DNA of 64,000 nucleotides from Amycolatopsis sp. NBRC 101858 (GCF_030269325.1 NZ_BSTD01000001.1:558001-622000), one strand, 5' to 3'; positions 48,140 to 57,592 are shown, counted from the stretch's first letter. Notes: generated by a model from the letters alone, not told the origin. Translations and numbers: made by a program.

Positions 48140-48833
48140 GCTACTGAAAGTCAGCCCGGGCCGCGTGAACAGGCCAAACGTCTCGGCCGGAACGTCCTAA
48201 CGAGTGAACTCTGTAACGACGTCCATTGCGGACGTGCATCCCGCCGGGTGGCCGAGTGCGGGCCGGGGCCGTCCGGGGTGAGGGGTTAAGCCGGGTGCAC
48301 ACGGCGACCCTTGCCCTCGGCCGGCGGCTGTCTGGTTCGGCCGGAGGTGTGGGCTTTGGTCGGGTTGCTCGGCGTTGGCTGGAGATGGCCTGGGGCCGGC
48401 GGTGCCGGCTACGCGCCGGACCTGCCTTGGCCTTGGCCTTGGCCCTGGCCCTGGCCCTGGCCCTGGCCCTGGCCCTGGCTGACGGTCGCCGAACCTGCGC
48501 ACGCCTGCTTCGGGCACTCGATTGTGCCGCCCGCTTGCGGTCGGTCCGCTCCACCGCCGGCCGCCCGATTGCGGCGGCCGGTTGCGGGCGGTCTGCTCCA
48601 CTTCCGGCCCCGCCCGCCCCTAACCGCCCCGCACCAACCCGCACCAACCCGCCCCGCGCCGACCAGCCCCTCCCCTTCCGACTACGCGCCGGGCTGCCCC
48701 TCGCCGACCGGCGCTTCTTGCCGGCTCTGCGTCTCGCCTGTCCGCACCGGCCTCGCGCTCGGCGATCCCTGCTGGCGAGACCAGTGCTCTCCTCGCCGTC
48801 CGGCCGGGAGAGTCCTTTGTGGACCCTTACTCG
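48140..48833. other. Noncoding stretch of about 700 bases
   Basis: No frame here looks like a real protein: translations are runs of Ala-Leu, Pro-Trp or Arg-Ala. The stretch holds a hexanucleotide tandem repeat (48425-48478), C-rich tracts with CCCCGCACCAACC-type repeats (about 48600-48670), and no clear promoter. It separates the peptide gene (start at 48011, reading left) from the 3' end of the beta-lactamase-like gene. Confidence 0.5.
48425..48478. repeat. Hexanucleotide tandem repeat CCTTGG/CCCTGG
   Basis: Nine head-to-tail hexamers: three CCTTGG (48425-48442) then six CCCTGG (48443-48478). Each unit is nearly palindromic. It is noncoding and likely variable by slippage. Confidence 0.9.
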
Positions 48834-49982
48834 TCACGCCCGCTGGTCTGTCACCGCCTTGTGGATTGCTGCTACCAGCCTCACGTTCTCCGGGGCCGCT
48901 CCGCCTGGGAATGCGAACCTGCGGCGGTTGTAGCCGTAGGCCAAGCCGCTGCGGGGGTCGGCGAATGCCTGGGAACCTGCCGCGCCGCTGTGGCCGAATG
49001 CTCCCTGCCCCAGGACCGGGTAGTCGTCCGAGACGACTGCGAAACCCAGGCCGAATGCGTTGTGGTTGCGGGTCGACAGGTCCGCTCCGATCGAATGGAT
49101 CTGGGCGAACTCCGCCGCCGTCTCCGGGTTCAGGAGGCGGTTGGGGCCCGTGATCGCCGCCGCGTACATCCCTGCCAGGCCTCGGGCCGATGCCACGCCG
49201 CCCACCGACGCCGGGCTCAGCCTGCGGACCACCTTGAGGTTCGGGAGGTCCCAGAGCTCCGGTCCCTTCGGGTGGTTGCGGTTGAACGCGATGCCGCTGA
49301 TGCTGTCCGGGCCCGTCGCGTTCGCCTCCAGCTCGGCCAGCTGCTCCGGGGTCGGCAGCATCGGCTGCGTCGTCAGGAACCGCGGCTCCAGCTCGTCCGG
49401 CAGCCCCAGGTAGAAGTCCAAGCCGAACGGCTGCCGGATGCGCTCCTCGTAGTGCTCCTGGATGCTGCGGCCGGTCACCCTCCGCACGACCTCGCCGGTC
49501 AGGGCGCCGATCACCAGCGCGTGGTAGCCGAACTGCGTGCCGGGGCGCCAGTACGGCCGCTGCGGGGCGAGCCGCTCGGCGATCACGCGGTCGTCGGCGA
49601 TCTCGTCGGCCGTGAAGCCCGCGTCCGCGCCCACGACGCCGGCGCGGTGCGCGAGCAGCTCCCGCAGCGTGATCGCGGCCTTGCCCGCCGCGCCGAACTC
49701 CGGCCAGTAGTGGCTGACCCGCTGGTCGAGGTCGAGCACGCCGTCCTGGACGAGCAGCGCCACCACCAGGTGCGCCGCGCCCTTCGTCGAGGAGAACACG
49801 CCGGTCAGCGAGTCGGCGGTGATCTCGGGGCCGGTCCACAGGTCGACGACGCGCTCGCCGTCGACGTGCGCCACGAGCTGGGCGGCGTAGTCACCGCCTT
49901 CACCGGTCGCGACGGCGGCGAACTCCTCTCGGACGGACTCGAACCCGTCGGCGACGGTCCCCTGGATGTGCTCGGACGACAT
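48834..49982 (-). CDS. Serine beta-lactamase-like hydrolase (class C / EstB family)
   Basis: A 382-residue member of the beta-lactamase/esterase family. The nucleophile is the Ser in SSTK (SxxK), followed by YHA at the second motif position (Tyr as base) and FGHSG at the third. There is no signal peptide, so it is more likely a cytoplasmic esterase or peptidase of the EstB type than an antibiotic-resistance enzyme. It stands alone between noncoding DNA and a divergent membrane-protein gene. Confidence 0.88.
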   Translation of the reverse strand: MSSEHIQGTVADGFESVREEFAAVATGEGGDYAAQLVAHVDGERVVDLWTGPEITADSLTGVFSSTKGAAHLVVALLVQDGVLDLDQRVSHYWPEFGAAGKAAITLRELLAHRAGVVGADAGFTADEIADDRVIAERLAPQRPYWRPGTQFGYHALVIGALTGEVVRRVTGRSIQEHYEERIRQPFGLDFYLGLPDELEPRFLTTQPMLPTPEQLAELEANATGPDSISGIAFNRNHPKGPELWDLPNLKVVRRLSPASVGGVASARGLAGMYAAAITGPNRLLNPETAAEFAQIHSIGADLSTRNHNAFGLGFAVVSDDYPVLGQGAFGHSGAAGSQAFADPRSGLAYGYNRRRFAFPGGAAPENVRLVAAIHKAVTDQRA

Positions 49983-50083
49983 GGCGGCTCCCTCAGTGAT
50001 CTTTCGCCTGTGCCTGGAACCAACCTACGCAGCGGCGGGGTATTCCACGTAACGCCGAAGCAGTTCGCCAAGATGTTCCCGGC

Positions 50084-50506
50084 ATGGGGGAACCGGAGTT
50101 CGAAGCCGAACCGGCCGAAACCACGCGACCCGGCCGTGGCCTGGCGATCGCGTCGCTCGCGATCGGCGCGTCCGGGCTCACGCTCGCCGTCGCCACCTGG
50201 GCGGCCTGGCTGATCGTGCGGCCGCCGGTCGTGACCGCGTGGGTGTACTCCTGGGTCGCGCAGGCGTTCGTGCTGGTCCTCGGCGCACTGTGGTTCGCGT
50301 TGCTGCCGATCAGCGTGCTGGCGCTGGTCTTCGGCGTCCACGCCGGTGCGCGCACCCGGCCCGGTCCGGGCCGGATCGGCGCCACGCTCGCCGTCGTCAC
50401 CGCGCTGCTCGCGTTGTCGGGGGCCGCGGTGTTCGCGACGACGTCGTGGCGGCAGGTCGGCCCGCCCGTCGCCTACTTCGACACCCAGACCGGTCCGGCC
50501 CGGTAG
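50084..50506 (+). CDS. Small membrane protein with three helices
   Basis: A 140-residue protein with an acidic cytoplasmic N-terminus and three predicted transmembrane segments (about 20-43, 55-80, 95-116). It ends in a short external tail. The pattern GLAIASLAIGASGL...LALVFGVHAG is typical of DUF4190-like small membrane proteins. No catalytic residues. It lies 30 bases upstream of the VOC protein gene in the same direction. Confidence 0.7.
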   Translation: MGEPEFEAEPAETTRPGRGLAIASLAIGASGLTLAVATWAAWLIVRPPVVTAWVYSWVAQAFVLVLGALWFALLPISVLALVFGVHAGARTRPGPGRIGATLAVVTALLALSGAAVFATTSWRQVGPPVAYFDTQTGPAR

Positions 50507-50536
50507 AAGTCCCGCGCCGGCGGGTACCACCGGATC

Positions 50537-50899
50537 ATGAAGCTGACCTCCACGGTGCTGGGCACGCCGGAACCGCGTGTCCTCGCCGAGTTCTACTCGA
50601 AACTGCTCGGCTGGCCGATCAAGACCGACGAGCCGGACTGGGTGACGTTGCGCCCGGACGACGGCGGTGCCGGGCTGTCGTTCCAGCTCGAGACCGACCA
50701 CCTCCCGCCGGTGTGGCCGCCCGCCGGCGGCGCCCAGCAGATGCAGATGCACCTCGACATCGAGGTCGACGACCTCGACGCGGCGACGGCGGCCGCGACC
50801 GCCGCGGGTGGCGTGGTCGCGGACTTCCAGCCGCAGGCGGACGTCCGCGTCTGCTTCGATCCGGCCGGGCACCCGTTCTGCTTTTGGACGCGCACTTGA
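50537..50899 (+). CDS. VOC-family (glyoxalase-like) protein
   Basis: A 120-residue single-domain VOC protein: TVLGTPEPRVLAEFYSKLLGW at the start, MHLDIEVDDLDAATAAATAAGG in the middle, and VCFDPAGHPFCFW at the end. These proteins bind metals or small ligands and include glyoxalases and resistance proteins. The terminal DPAGHPFCF motif is that of the glyoxalase-like subgroup. Substrate unknown. Confidence 0.87.
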   Translation: MKLTSTVLGTPEPRVLAEFYSKLLGWPIKTDEPDWVTLRPDDGGAGLSFQLETDHLPPVWPPAGGAQQMQMHLDIEVDDLDAATAAATAAGGVVADFQPQADVRVCFDPAGHPFCFWTRT

Positions 50900-50980
50900 G
50901 GTGACGCCCCGCGTTCGCCCGATCACAGGATCCGCTATGTTCGCTTGAGGTCCTGTTCCCGGCGAACGGAGTTGAGTCCT

Positions 50981-52651
50981 GTGGGGGTGCACCGGATCTG
51001 GCACCACGGACTGGTCCCCACCGAGGGAAAACGCCCCCTGGACGCCTTGCGCGGCAGGCTGATCGCCCGCCAGCGGCAGCACGACGACTACACGATCGCC
51101 GATCTCGGCTTCTCCGACGACGGCGGTTCGCGCCGCTGCGACCTGAAGTTCGGGTGGACGGGCGGCGAGGGGCGCTACTCCGTTCAGGTATTGCTTTCGC
51201 TGTGCTACCACGCCGGCGAAGACCGCGTGGCGTGGTTGCTGGCCGCCGCGTGCTCGCGGCCTTGGCGCAGCTGCCACGAAGCGCCGGCGCACCGGATCGG
51301 GCTGGAGGAGCTCGGCGCGAGCGGGAGTGACGAAATCCCGATCGAAGCACCGGTTCTCGCGATGCGCGGATGGTCTCGCGAGGAGTGCGACCGCGTCGCG
51401 GAACTGCTCGGCGAAGCGCTGGTGGCGCCGTGGCGGACGTCGGCGGTGCTGATGCTCACCGAACCGCCGACGGTCCCGGTCGACGGCTGGCCCGGCCTGG
51501 TCAACGTCTTCGACGTCGACGACCGCTTCCGCCGCACCCTCAACCAGCACGTGCCCCTCGGCTACGAGGTGCCGCAGGGCGCGCGGCTGTACGCGCCGCT
51601 GTGCGACCAGCTCCCGGACTTCGTCGAGACGGCCAGCCCGGTGTCCGGCGAGGCGTTGCAGGGCGCGATCACGCGGCTGCTCCAGACGCGCGGCCGGACG
51701 CCACTGCCCGAGGAATGGGCGGAGGTGCCGAGCGTGAAAGCCTGGTACGCCGCGGATCCGTTCGACGCGCCGGAGCGCGAACCGGACGCGGAGCTGACGG
51801 AGAAGCTGGACCGCGCCGAGCGCGAGCTGGCGGAGGCGCGGGGCGTGATCACGATCCTGCGCAAGCAGTCGAAGGCCGACGCCGCGGACCGGGACCGGCA
51901 CGCCGGCGAGGCCAAGGTGCTGCGCCACCGGCTCGAAGAGCTCTCCGCGATCGACGTCGCGTGCCTGCGGACGCAGCTCGCGCAGTTGCAGGGCGAGGTG
52001 GACGACTACGCGCGCGCGTTCGAGGAGACGGAGACCGAACGCGACGAGCTCAGGCGCGTGAACGGGCTGCTGGCGGGCACGCTCGCCCGGTACCACGACG
52101 CCGACGACGCGGTCGCCGCCGCTGAGCGGCCGCCCGAGGAGTTCCCGAGTTTCGCCGAGCTGATCGCCGTCGCGACGGCGACGCTCAAGCACCTCGCGAT
52201 CACGGCCGAACCGGCTCCGGCCGCGATCCTCGACCACCACCCGAAAGCCGCCGCCTGGCGCCGCAAAGCCTGGGACGCGCTCCGCACCCTCGACGCCTAT
52301 GCGTGCGCGCGGACCACGCTGCTCGACGCGGGCCAGGATCCCGGACCCGAGCTTTCGGACGTGCTCGCGTTCGCCCGCACCGGCCAGCCGGGTTCGCTGA
52401 TCAGCGCCAACATCATCGCCCTGGCCGAGTCGGACACCGTGACCACGAACGAACGGCTCCGGCAGGCCCGGACGTTCCGCGTCGACCCGCGGACCAACCC
52501 GGTCGGCCGCGACTACTTCGGCGCCCACATCGCCCTGGAGCGCTTCAAGTCGCCGGCGCCGCGGCTGCACTTCCTCGACGACACCGACCGCACGGGCACG
52601 GTGTACGTCGGGTATCTCGGCGCCCACCTGCCGACGTCGAAGACCAACTGA
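50981..52651 (+). CDS. Hypothetical protein with central coiled coil
   Basis: A 556-residue protein beginning at GTG 50981 with GGAG about ten bases upstream. I do not recognise a family. The N-terminal 230 residues are mixed alpha/beta, with Trp and Cys residues (SRPWRSCHEAP). About 265-370 is strongly charged and heptad-like (LDRAERELAEARGVITILRK, ARAFEETETERDELRRV), a probable coiled coil. The C-terminal 180 residues are helical and end with an LHFLDDTDRTGTVYVGYLG segment. That last segment resembles the end of nuclease-like or NERD-associated proteins, but not enough to name it. It is followed 15 bases later by a Nudix gene. Confidence 0.7.
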   Translation: MGVHRIWHHGLVPTEGKRPLDALRGRLIARQRQHDDYTIADLGFSDDGGSRRCDLKFGWTGGEGRYSVQVLLSLCYHAGEDRVAWLLAAACSRPWRSCHEAPAHRIGLEELGASGSDEIPIEAPVLAMRGWSREECDRVAELLGEALVAPWRTSAVLMLTEPPTVPVDGWPGLVNVFDVDDRFRRTLNQHVPLGYEVPQGARLYAPLCDQLPDFVETASPVSGEALQGAITRLLQTRGRTPLPEEWAEVPSVKAWYAADPFDAPEREPDAELTEKLDRAERELAEARGVITILRKQSKADAADRDRHAGEAKVLRHRLEELSAIDVACLRTQLAQLQGEVDDYARAFEETETERDELRRVNGLLAGTLARYHDADDAVAAAERPPEEFPSFAELIAVATATLKHLAITAEPAPAAILDHHPKAAAWRRKAWDALRTLDAYACARTTLLDAGQDPGPELSDVLAFARTGQPGSLISANIIALAESDTVTTNERLRQARTFRVDPRTNPVGRDYFGAHIALERFKSPAPRLHFLDDTDRTGTVYVGYLGAHLPTSKTN

Positions 52652-52666
52652 GCGAGAATCGCGCAC

Positions 52667-53062
52667 ATGACGGAGATCGCGCAGAAGCACCTGGCGTACT
52701 GCTGGATCGCCCGCGGTGACCGCGTGCTGTTCCTCCGGCGCGGGCCCGGGGTCTTCCTCGCGGGGCGGTGGGAACTGCCCGGCGGGACGGTCGAGCCGGG
52801 CGAGGCCTTCGAAGCCACCGCGGTCCGGGAAGTGGCGGAGGAAACGGGATTGCGGGTCCGGGTCACGGATGAGCTCGCTCGCGATTCCTGGCCGGACGTC
52901 GCCGGGCGCGCGATGGAGATCCACGCTTGCGTTTACCGGGTGGAAGAAGACGGCACCGGAGAGGTCGTGCTCAACCCGGAAGAGCACGACGACTTCGCTT
53001 GGCTCACGCCACACGAAGCCGGGCGGCTCGAGATGGCGGAGCATTTTCGCCGGCTGCTGTGA
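52667..53062 (+). CDS. Nudix hydrolase
   Basis: A 131-residue pyrophosphohydrolase with a full Nudix box, [24 protein letters not shown], in which the Glu residues of REVAEE bind the metal. Its size and the RWELPGG motif fit MutT-like enzymes that clean up oxidised nucleotides or other diphosphates; the substrate is not predictable. It is 15 bases downstream of the coiled-coil protein gene and may be co-transcribed. Confidence 0.9.
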   Translation: MTEIAQKHLAYCWIARGDRVLFLRRGPGVFLAGRWELPGGTVEPGEAFEATAVREVAEETGLRVRVTDELARDSWPDVAGRAMEIHACVYRVEEDGTGEVVLNPEEHDDFAWLTPHEAGRLEMAEHFRRLL

Positions 53063-53294
53063 TCGCCGCGGGTGCGGCGACGGTCTTCGGTGGACGGGCG
53101 GGGAAAGAGTGGTGGTCATGCCTCCGAAGCTACCGAACATGCGTGCGAAAGATCATCGCTGAATCGGGTGAACTCAGATGGCGGAGGCTATTTTCCTTGT
53201 GCCGCAAGGGAAAGTGCGCAGCCCCTGAACAGGGGCTCTTCGCCGGCAGGTGGCGGGGCCTCGTCGCCGGGCCACCCGACCGTGGCGGAACTCC

Positions 53295-53594
53295 TCAGGA
53301 GGCGATGGCCTCGTTGATCGCCAGCAGCTCCTGCGCGGTGCGCGTGGCGGTGAACTCGATGACCTCGTAGCGGGCGAGGCGCCGGACGACGAACGGATCA
53401 CTGGCGAGGATCGCGTCGAGCCTGCCGCGCAGCACCGAGCGCGTCAGGATCACGTGGTCGGCCGTGCCGCTCCCCTTTCCGGAAACGAGGAAGACTCCCT
53501 TCGTGAATTGCTTGCGCAACCAGTCCGAATGGTCCGGAAGCGCGTAGTCCACTTCTGTTTCGGGCGCTGTGTAGGTCAGCAGGGCGATGTACAT
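53295..53594 (-). CDS. YCII-related domain protein
   Basis: A 99-residue protein of the YciI fold: MYIALLTYTAPETEVDYALPDHSDWLRKQF at the start with the His of the family (DHSDW), then DHVILTRSVLRGRLDAILASDPFVVRRLARYEVIEF. The ATG at 53594 gives the standard family length. YCII proteins may be small dehydrochlorinase-like or muconolactone-like enzymes; role unknown. It is flanked by 200-base noncoding gaps on both sides. Confidence 0.85.
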   Translation of the reverse strand: MYIALLTYTAPETEVDYALPDHSDWLRKQFTKGVFLVSGKGSGTADHVILTRSVLRGRLDAILASDPFVVRRLARYEVIEFTATRTAQELLAINEAIAS

Positions 53595-53805
53595 GATTCG
53601 ATGGTAGAACTCTTCCGGCCGCGGCGCATCCGCCTGGCGAGTGTCGCGGCACACGCGATTCCCCTTTTTCGGTCAAGAACAACGCAATTCCTTTACCAAC
53701 ACTTTTCGACATTTCTCCGCGATTGCCGTACGCCCGTCGTCGTACGCCGCGGTGCCGCCACCGGGCCGACGCGGTGACCGCCTCCGGGGCGCGACACTCG
53801 GCGCC

Positions 53806-54714
53806 ATGAACGCACTGACCCGGATCCGGCACGACGGCCGACGCGCCGAGCGGATCGCCTACGCGATCGGCGCGGCACTGTTCGTGAGCGGCGTCGGGCA
53901 CGCGATCGTGCTCCTCGCCACCGGCGGCTCGTGGCTGGGCCCGCTGTCGATGCGCAAGGCCGTCACGTTCGGCCTGTCGTTCGGGCTGACGCTCGCGTCG
54001 GTCGCCTGGGCGACGTCGTTCCTCACCGTCCGGCCCCGGCTGCGCTCGATCCTCCTCGGCGCGTTCACGGCCGCGAGCGTCGCCGAGGTCGTGCTGGTCA
54101 GCATGCAGGCGTGGCGCGGCGTGCCGTCGCACTTCAACTTCGAGACGCCGTTCGACAACGTCGTGTCGATGACGCTCGCCGCGGGTGGCGGCGTGCTCAT
54201 CCTGACGATCATCGGCTTCACCGCCGCGGCACTGGTCGAGCCCGGGCCGGAGGCGGCGAGCCTGCGCCTGGCCGTCCGCGCCGGCCTGGTCGTCCTCCTG
54301 GTCGCACTGGCCACCGGCGCGGTGATGATCGCCCGCGGCGTGGTCGAGGCCCGCGGCGGCAACCCCCAGGGCGCGTACACCACCGCCGGCTCGCTCAAGC
54401 CGCTGCACGCGGTCGCCATGCACGCGATCCTCGTGCTCCCCGCGCTGGCGTGGGTCCTGCGCTTCACCCGCTGGCCCGAAACGCACCGGCTGCGCGTCGT
54501 GACCATCGCGGTCGTCGCCGACGCCGTGCTCACCGCGGTCATCGGCGTCGAGTCCTTCGCCGGCATCGACCCGCTGACCGCACCGCTCCCCCTGCTGGCG
54601 CTGTCCGTGCTGGCCGGCGCCGCGCTGGCCGGCACCGGGATCTACGCCGTGACCGCCGGTGAACCGTTCGTCCGATTCACACGTATCCCCATCGGGAAGG
54701 CAAGGGGCCGGTAA
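53806..54714 (+). CDS. Polytopic membrane protein
   Basis: A 302-residue integral membrane protein with seven or eight predicted helices (about 20-40, 50-70, 80-100, 120-145, 160-180, 205-225, 240-260, 265-285). It lacks obvious enzyme motifs. Conserved-looking features are HFNFETPFDNVVS between helices 3 and 4 and GAYTTAGSLKPLHAVAMH, whose His residues lie at the membrane and could bind heme or metal. I do not recognise a family. It is 21 bases upstream of the aminotransferase start. Confidence 0.65.
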   Translation: MNALTRIRHDGRRAERIAYAIGAALFVSGVGHAIVLLATGGSWLGPLSMRKAVTFGLSFGLTLASVAWATSFLTVRPRLRSILLGAFTAASVAEVVLVSMQAWRGVPSHFNFETPFDNVVSMTLAAGGGVLILTIIGFTAAALVEPGPEAASLRLAVRAGLVVLLVALATGAVMIARGVVEARGGNPQGAYTTAGSLKPLHAVAMHAILVLPALAWVLRFTRWPETHRLRVVTIAVVADAVLTAVIGVESFAGIDPLTAPLPLLALSVLAGAALAGTGIYAVTAGEPFVRFTRIPIGKARGR

Positions 54715-54735
54715 AGCGGCGGACGGAGACCACGC

Positions 54736-55929
54736 GTGCGGCACGGTATGACCACCAGAGGCCTTTTCCAGCAGAGTGCGGCCCACAGCCCGTCGTTCTT
54801 CTCCGTGGCCAGGGCGATGGGGCAGCACGCCGACGACCTCGCGGACTTCTGCATCCCCTGCAACCCGTACTTCCCCACCGACGAGATGTTCGGCGAACTC
54901 GAGCGCAACCTCCGCACGATCCTCAAGTTCTACCCGAGCGACGCGGGCGCGATCACCGCGCAGCTGGCGCACGTGCTGCGGCTCAACCCGTCGACGATCT
55001 CGCTGGCCAACGGCTCGACCGAGCTGATCACCTGGATCGACCGGCTGCTGGTCGACGCCAGCATCGCCGTGCCGATCCCGACGTTCGGCCGCTGGACGGA
55101 CCAGCCGCTCGAAACCGGCAAGCGCGTGGACATGTTCCTGCTCAAGGAGTCCGACAACTTCGAGCTGCGCGTGGACGAGTACGTCGACTTCATCAAGCGC
55201 CGCGGCTCCCGGGTCGCGGTGCTGTGCAACCCGAACAACCCCGACGGCGGGTACCTGCCGCGCCGCGAGGTGATCCGGTTCATGGACGCCCTCGAAGACC
55301 TCGACCTCGTGGTGGTCGACGAGTCGTTCATCGACTTCGTCGAGGCCGAGATGAACCCGTCGGTGGCCGCCGAAGCCGTCGTGCGGCCGAACGTCATCGT
55401 GCTGAAGAGCCTCGGCAAGAACTTCGGGCTGCACGGGATCCGCTTCGGCTACCAGGTCTCGAACCCGGCGTTGACGCGCAAGCTGTCGGGCGCGCTGCCG
55501 AAGTGGAACCTGAACTCGCTCGCCGAAACCGTCATCTTCATGCTCGCCGAGCGCCGCGCGGAGTACGAGGACAGCCTCAAGAAGCTCGCCCTCGACCGGT
55601 TCATGATGAACTCGCAGCTGAACCAGTTCCCCGAGCTGACGGTGTTCCCGTCGCAGGCGAACTTCCTGCTCGTCAAGCTGCCCGGCTCGGTCGACGGCGC
55701 CGAGCTGTGCGACTACCTGCTCGCCGAACACCACCTGCTGGTGCGCCAGTGCGGCAACAAGATCGGCATGACCAGCCAGTTCATGCGCTTCGGGGTGCGG
55801 CCGGACACCGAGGTCGAGCGGCTGGTCGAGGGACTGCGCGGGGTCGAGCGGCTGGGTGGCGGCGGGCGCCACACGCCGACGATCGAGCTCGTCGCGCACT
55901 CCCGCGAGCCGGAACGGTCGATCAGCTGA
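54736..55929 (+). CDS. PLP-dependent aminotransferase (class I/II, HisC-like)
   Basis: A 397-residue fold-type I PLP enzyme. The PLP Lys is in SLGKNFGLHGIRFGY. Other fold landmarks are CNPNNPDGGYLPR and VVVDESFIDF (Asp binding PLP). The C-terminal SQFMRFGVRP segment resembles HisC-type substrate-carboxylate binding. The GTG start has GGAG eight bases upstream; an in-frame ATG follows four codons on. The substrate is unknown: HisC-like enzymes include histidinol-phosphate and threonine-phosphate processing enzymes. A phosphotransferase-like gene follows after 11 bases, so a phosphorylated amino compound is possible. Confidence 0.85.
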   Translation: MRHGMTTRGLFQQSAAHSPSFFSVARAMGQHADDLADFCIPCNPYFPTDEMFGELERNLRTILKFYPSDAGAITAQLAHVLRLNPSTISLANGSTELITWIDRLLVDASIAVPIPTFGRWTDQPLETGKRVDMFLLKESDNFELRVDEYVDFIKRRGSRVAVLCNPNNPDGGYLPRREVIRFMDALEDLDLVVVDESFIDFVEAEMNPSVAAEAVVRPNVIVLKSLGKNFGLHGIRFGYQVSNPALTRKLSGALPKWNLNSLAETVIFMLAERRAEYEDSLKKLALDRFMMNSQLNQFPELTVFPSQANFLLVKLPGSVDGAELCDYLLAEHHLLVRQCGNKIGMTSQFMRFGVRPDTEVERLVEGLRGVERLGGGGRHTPTIELVAHSREPERSIS

Positions 55930-55940
55930 GCACGTGGGCC

Positions 55941-56870
55941 ATGGCGGGCTCGACGGCGAACGAACGGCCGTTCGCCGGGCTCGACCGCTCCGGCCGCACC
56001 AGACGCCTGCGCCGGCTCGCCGAAGCCGCCCTGACCGACTACGACGTGCCGGTGGCCCGGTTGACGCCGCTGGGCCGCGGGCTCAACACGACGTTCCGCG
56101 TCGACGGCGCCGACGGCCACCGGTACGTGCTGCGGGTGCAGCGCGCGGACGGCCCGGGCGCCGCGCAGGTGCGGGCCGAAATGGCCTGGCTCGCCGCGCT
56201 GGGCCGCGAAACCGACCTCGTCGTCCCGCGGCCGGTGCCGACGCGGACGCGGGACCTGGTCACCGTCGTCGCCGACCCGGCGGTGCCGGAGCCGCGCACC
56301 TGCGTGCTGTGCCACTGGGTCGACGGCCGGTTCGTCGACGAACGGCTCAGCGCGCCGCAGCTCTACGCGGTCGGCGAGTTCACCGCGCGGCTGCACCTGC
56401 ACGGCGCGCGGATGAACGGCCTCGACCGCGGCCGCGTCGACGACCTGACCGAGTTCGGCCGCTCGCAGGTCGACGGCTTCTCCGACGCCGTGCTCGACCG
56501 GGCGGTTGCGCAGGCCGGCGGCGACGAACGGGTCCGCACCGCCGCCGGGCGGGTCCGCGCGGTACGGGCCGGCCTCGGGTGCGGCGCCGACGTCTTCGGC
56601 CTGGTCCACGGTGACCTGCGCCAGGAGAACTACCTGTTCCACCGCGGCCGCGTCCGGGTGATCGACTTCGACGACTGCGGGTACGGGCACTACGCGTACG
56701 ACCTCGCCGTGGCGCTCGACGAGCTGAAGCACCTGCCGCAGCGGGACGAGCTGCGGGAGGCGCTCCTGGACGGCTACCGGTCGGTGCGCCCGGACGCGGC
56801 GACGACCGACCCGGTGGTGCTGAACGCCTTCGCCGGGCTCCGCCGGATCCAGCTGCGCCTGCGAGCTTGA
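55941..56870 (+). CDS. APH-type phosphotransferase
   Basis: A 309-residue kinase-like protein of the aminoglycoside phosphotransferase/homoserine kinase II fold. The ATP-side segment is LNTTFRVDGADGHRYVLRVQR. The catalytic loop is VHGDLRQENYLF and the metal-binding segment is VIDFDDCGYG. All key residues are present, so it should phosphorylate a small alcohol. Its operon with the aminotransferase suggests a shared amino-alcohol or amino-acid substrate rather than antibiotic resistance. Confidence 0.85.
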   Translation: MAGSTANERPFAGLDRSGRTRRLRRLAEAALTDYDVPVARLTPLGRGLNTTFRVDGADGHRYVLRVQRADGPGAAQVRAEMAWLAALGRETDLVVPRPVPTRTRDLVTVVADPAVPEPRTCVLCHWVDGRFVDERLSAPQLYAVGEFTARLHLHGARMNGLDRGRVDDLTEFGRSQVDGFSDAVLDRAVAQAGGDERVRTAAGRVRAVRAGLGCGADVFGLVHGDLRQENYLFHRGRVRVIDFDDCGYGHYAYDLAVALDELKHLPQRDELREALLDGYRSVRPDAATTDPVVLNAFAGLRRIQLRLRA

Positions 56871-56884
56871 CGCTACAGACCGGC

Positions 56885-56900
56885 GCTACAATTGCTACAT
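56885..56900 (+). promoter_or_regulatory. TetR operator overlapping the tetR start codon
   Basis: GCTACAATTGCTACAT, with a further CGCTACAG at 56871-56878. The site ends in the ATG of the regulator gene (56899). A near-identical element precedes the downstream oxidoreductase gene, so this is the likely autoregulatory site. Confidence 0.65.
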
Positions 56901-57588
56901 GGCCGGACGATCGAGCAACGCCACCAGCACCCGCGACCGCCTGCTGCTGGCCGCCGGGCAGCTCCTGCACGAGGCGCAGGGCGGCCCGGTGTCGACGCGG
57001 GCGATCTGCGAGCGCGCCGGCGTCCAGGCCCCCACGCTGTACCACCACTTCGGCAGCAAGCAGGGCCTGCTCGACGCCGTCGTCAACTACGGCTTCACGC
57101 AGTACGTGCAGGCTCCCGAGCCGGGCGGCGACCCGGTGGACCGGATCCGCGCGGGCTGGGACCGCCACGTCGGGTACGGCCTGGAGAACCCGCAGTTCTA
57201 CGTGCTGCTCTACGGCCAGATCGAGCCGGGCGTGCCGTGCAACCTCACCTCGAGTGCCGAAGCGATGCTGCTGGAGCTGTTCACGCCGCTCGCGCGTGAC
57301 GGCCGGTTGCGCGTCGAAGCGGCGGAGGCGGCGCGGCAGTTCGCGGCGGCGAACAGCGGAGTCACGCTCAGCCTCATCGCCGAGCCCGAGGAGCGCCGTG
57401 ACCTGGCGATGTCCGCGCAGGTCAGGGAGGCGGTGCTGGCCGGGCTCCTCACCGAGCGGCCGGCCGAGGGCTCGTCCGTCGGCGCGCTCGCGGTCGCTTT
57501 GTCGACCGCGCTCGAGGACGACGTCGACGAGCTGACCACCACCGAGCGGCACCTGCTGCGGGAGTGGCTGCACCGCCTCTCGAACTGA
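56899..57588 (+). CDS. TetR-family transcriptional regulator
   Basis: A 229-residue TetR protein. The N-terminal helix-turn-helix is RAICERAGVQAPTLYHHFGSKQGLLDAVV (about 34-63); the C-terminal part is the ligand-binding helical domain. The GCTACA-type element overlaps its own start and recurs before the next gene, so it probably represses both. The LLM-class oxidoreductase gene follows 28 bases after its stop. The ligand is unknown. Confidence 0.88.
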   Translation: MAGRSSNATSTRDRLLLAAGQLLHEAQGGPVSTRAICERAGVQAPTLYHHFGSKQGLLDAVVNYGFTQYVQAPEPGGDPVDRIRAGWDRHVGYGLENPQFYVLLYGQIEPGVPCNLTSSAEAMLLELFTPLARDGRLRVEAAEAARQFAAANSGVTLSLIAEPEERRDLAMSAQVREAVLAGLLTERPAEGSSVGALAVALSTALEDDVDELTTTERHLLREWLHRLSN

Positions 57589-57592
57589 CGAC

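Noticed and set aside
48226..48933. Open frames over the hexanucleotide repeat
   Set aside because: Translations are Ala-Leu, Pro-Trp or Arg-Ala runs created by the repeat; no start signal or protein-like sequence.
53398..55899. Minus-strand open frame of 833 codons
   Set aside because: Antisense to the membrane protein and aminotransferase genes; low-complexity translation.
55941..56870. Aminoglycoside resistance kinase
   Set aside because: Only the fold motifs match; context with an aminotransferase argues for metabolism.
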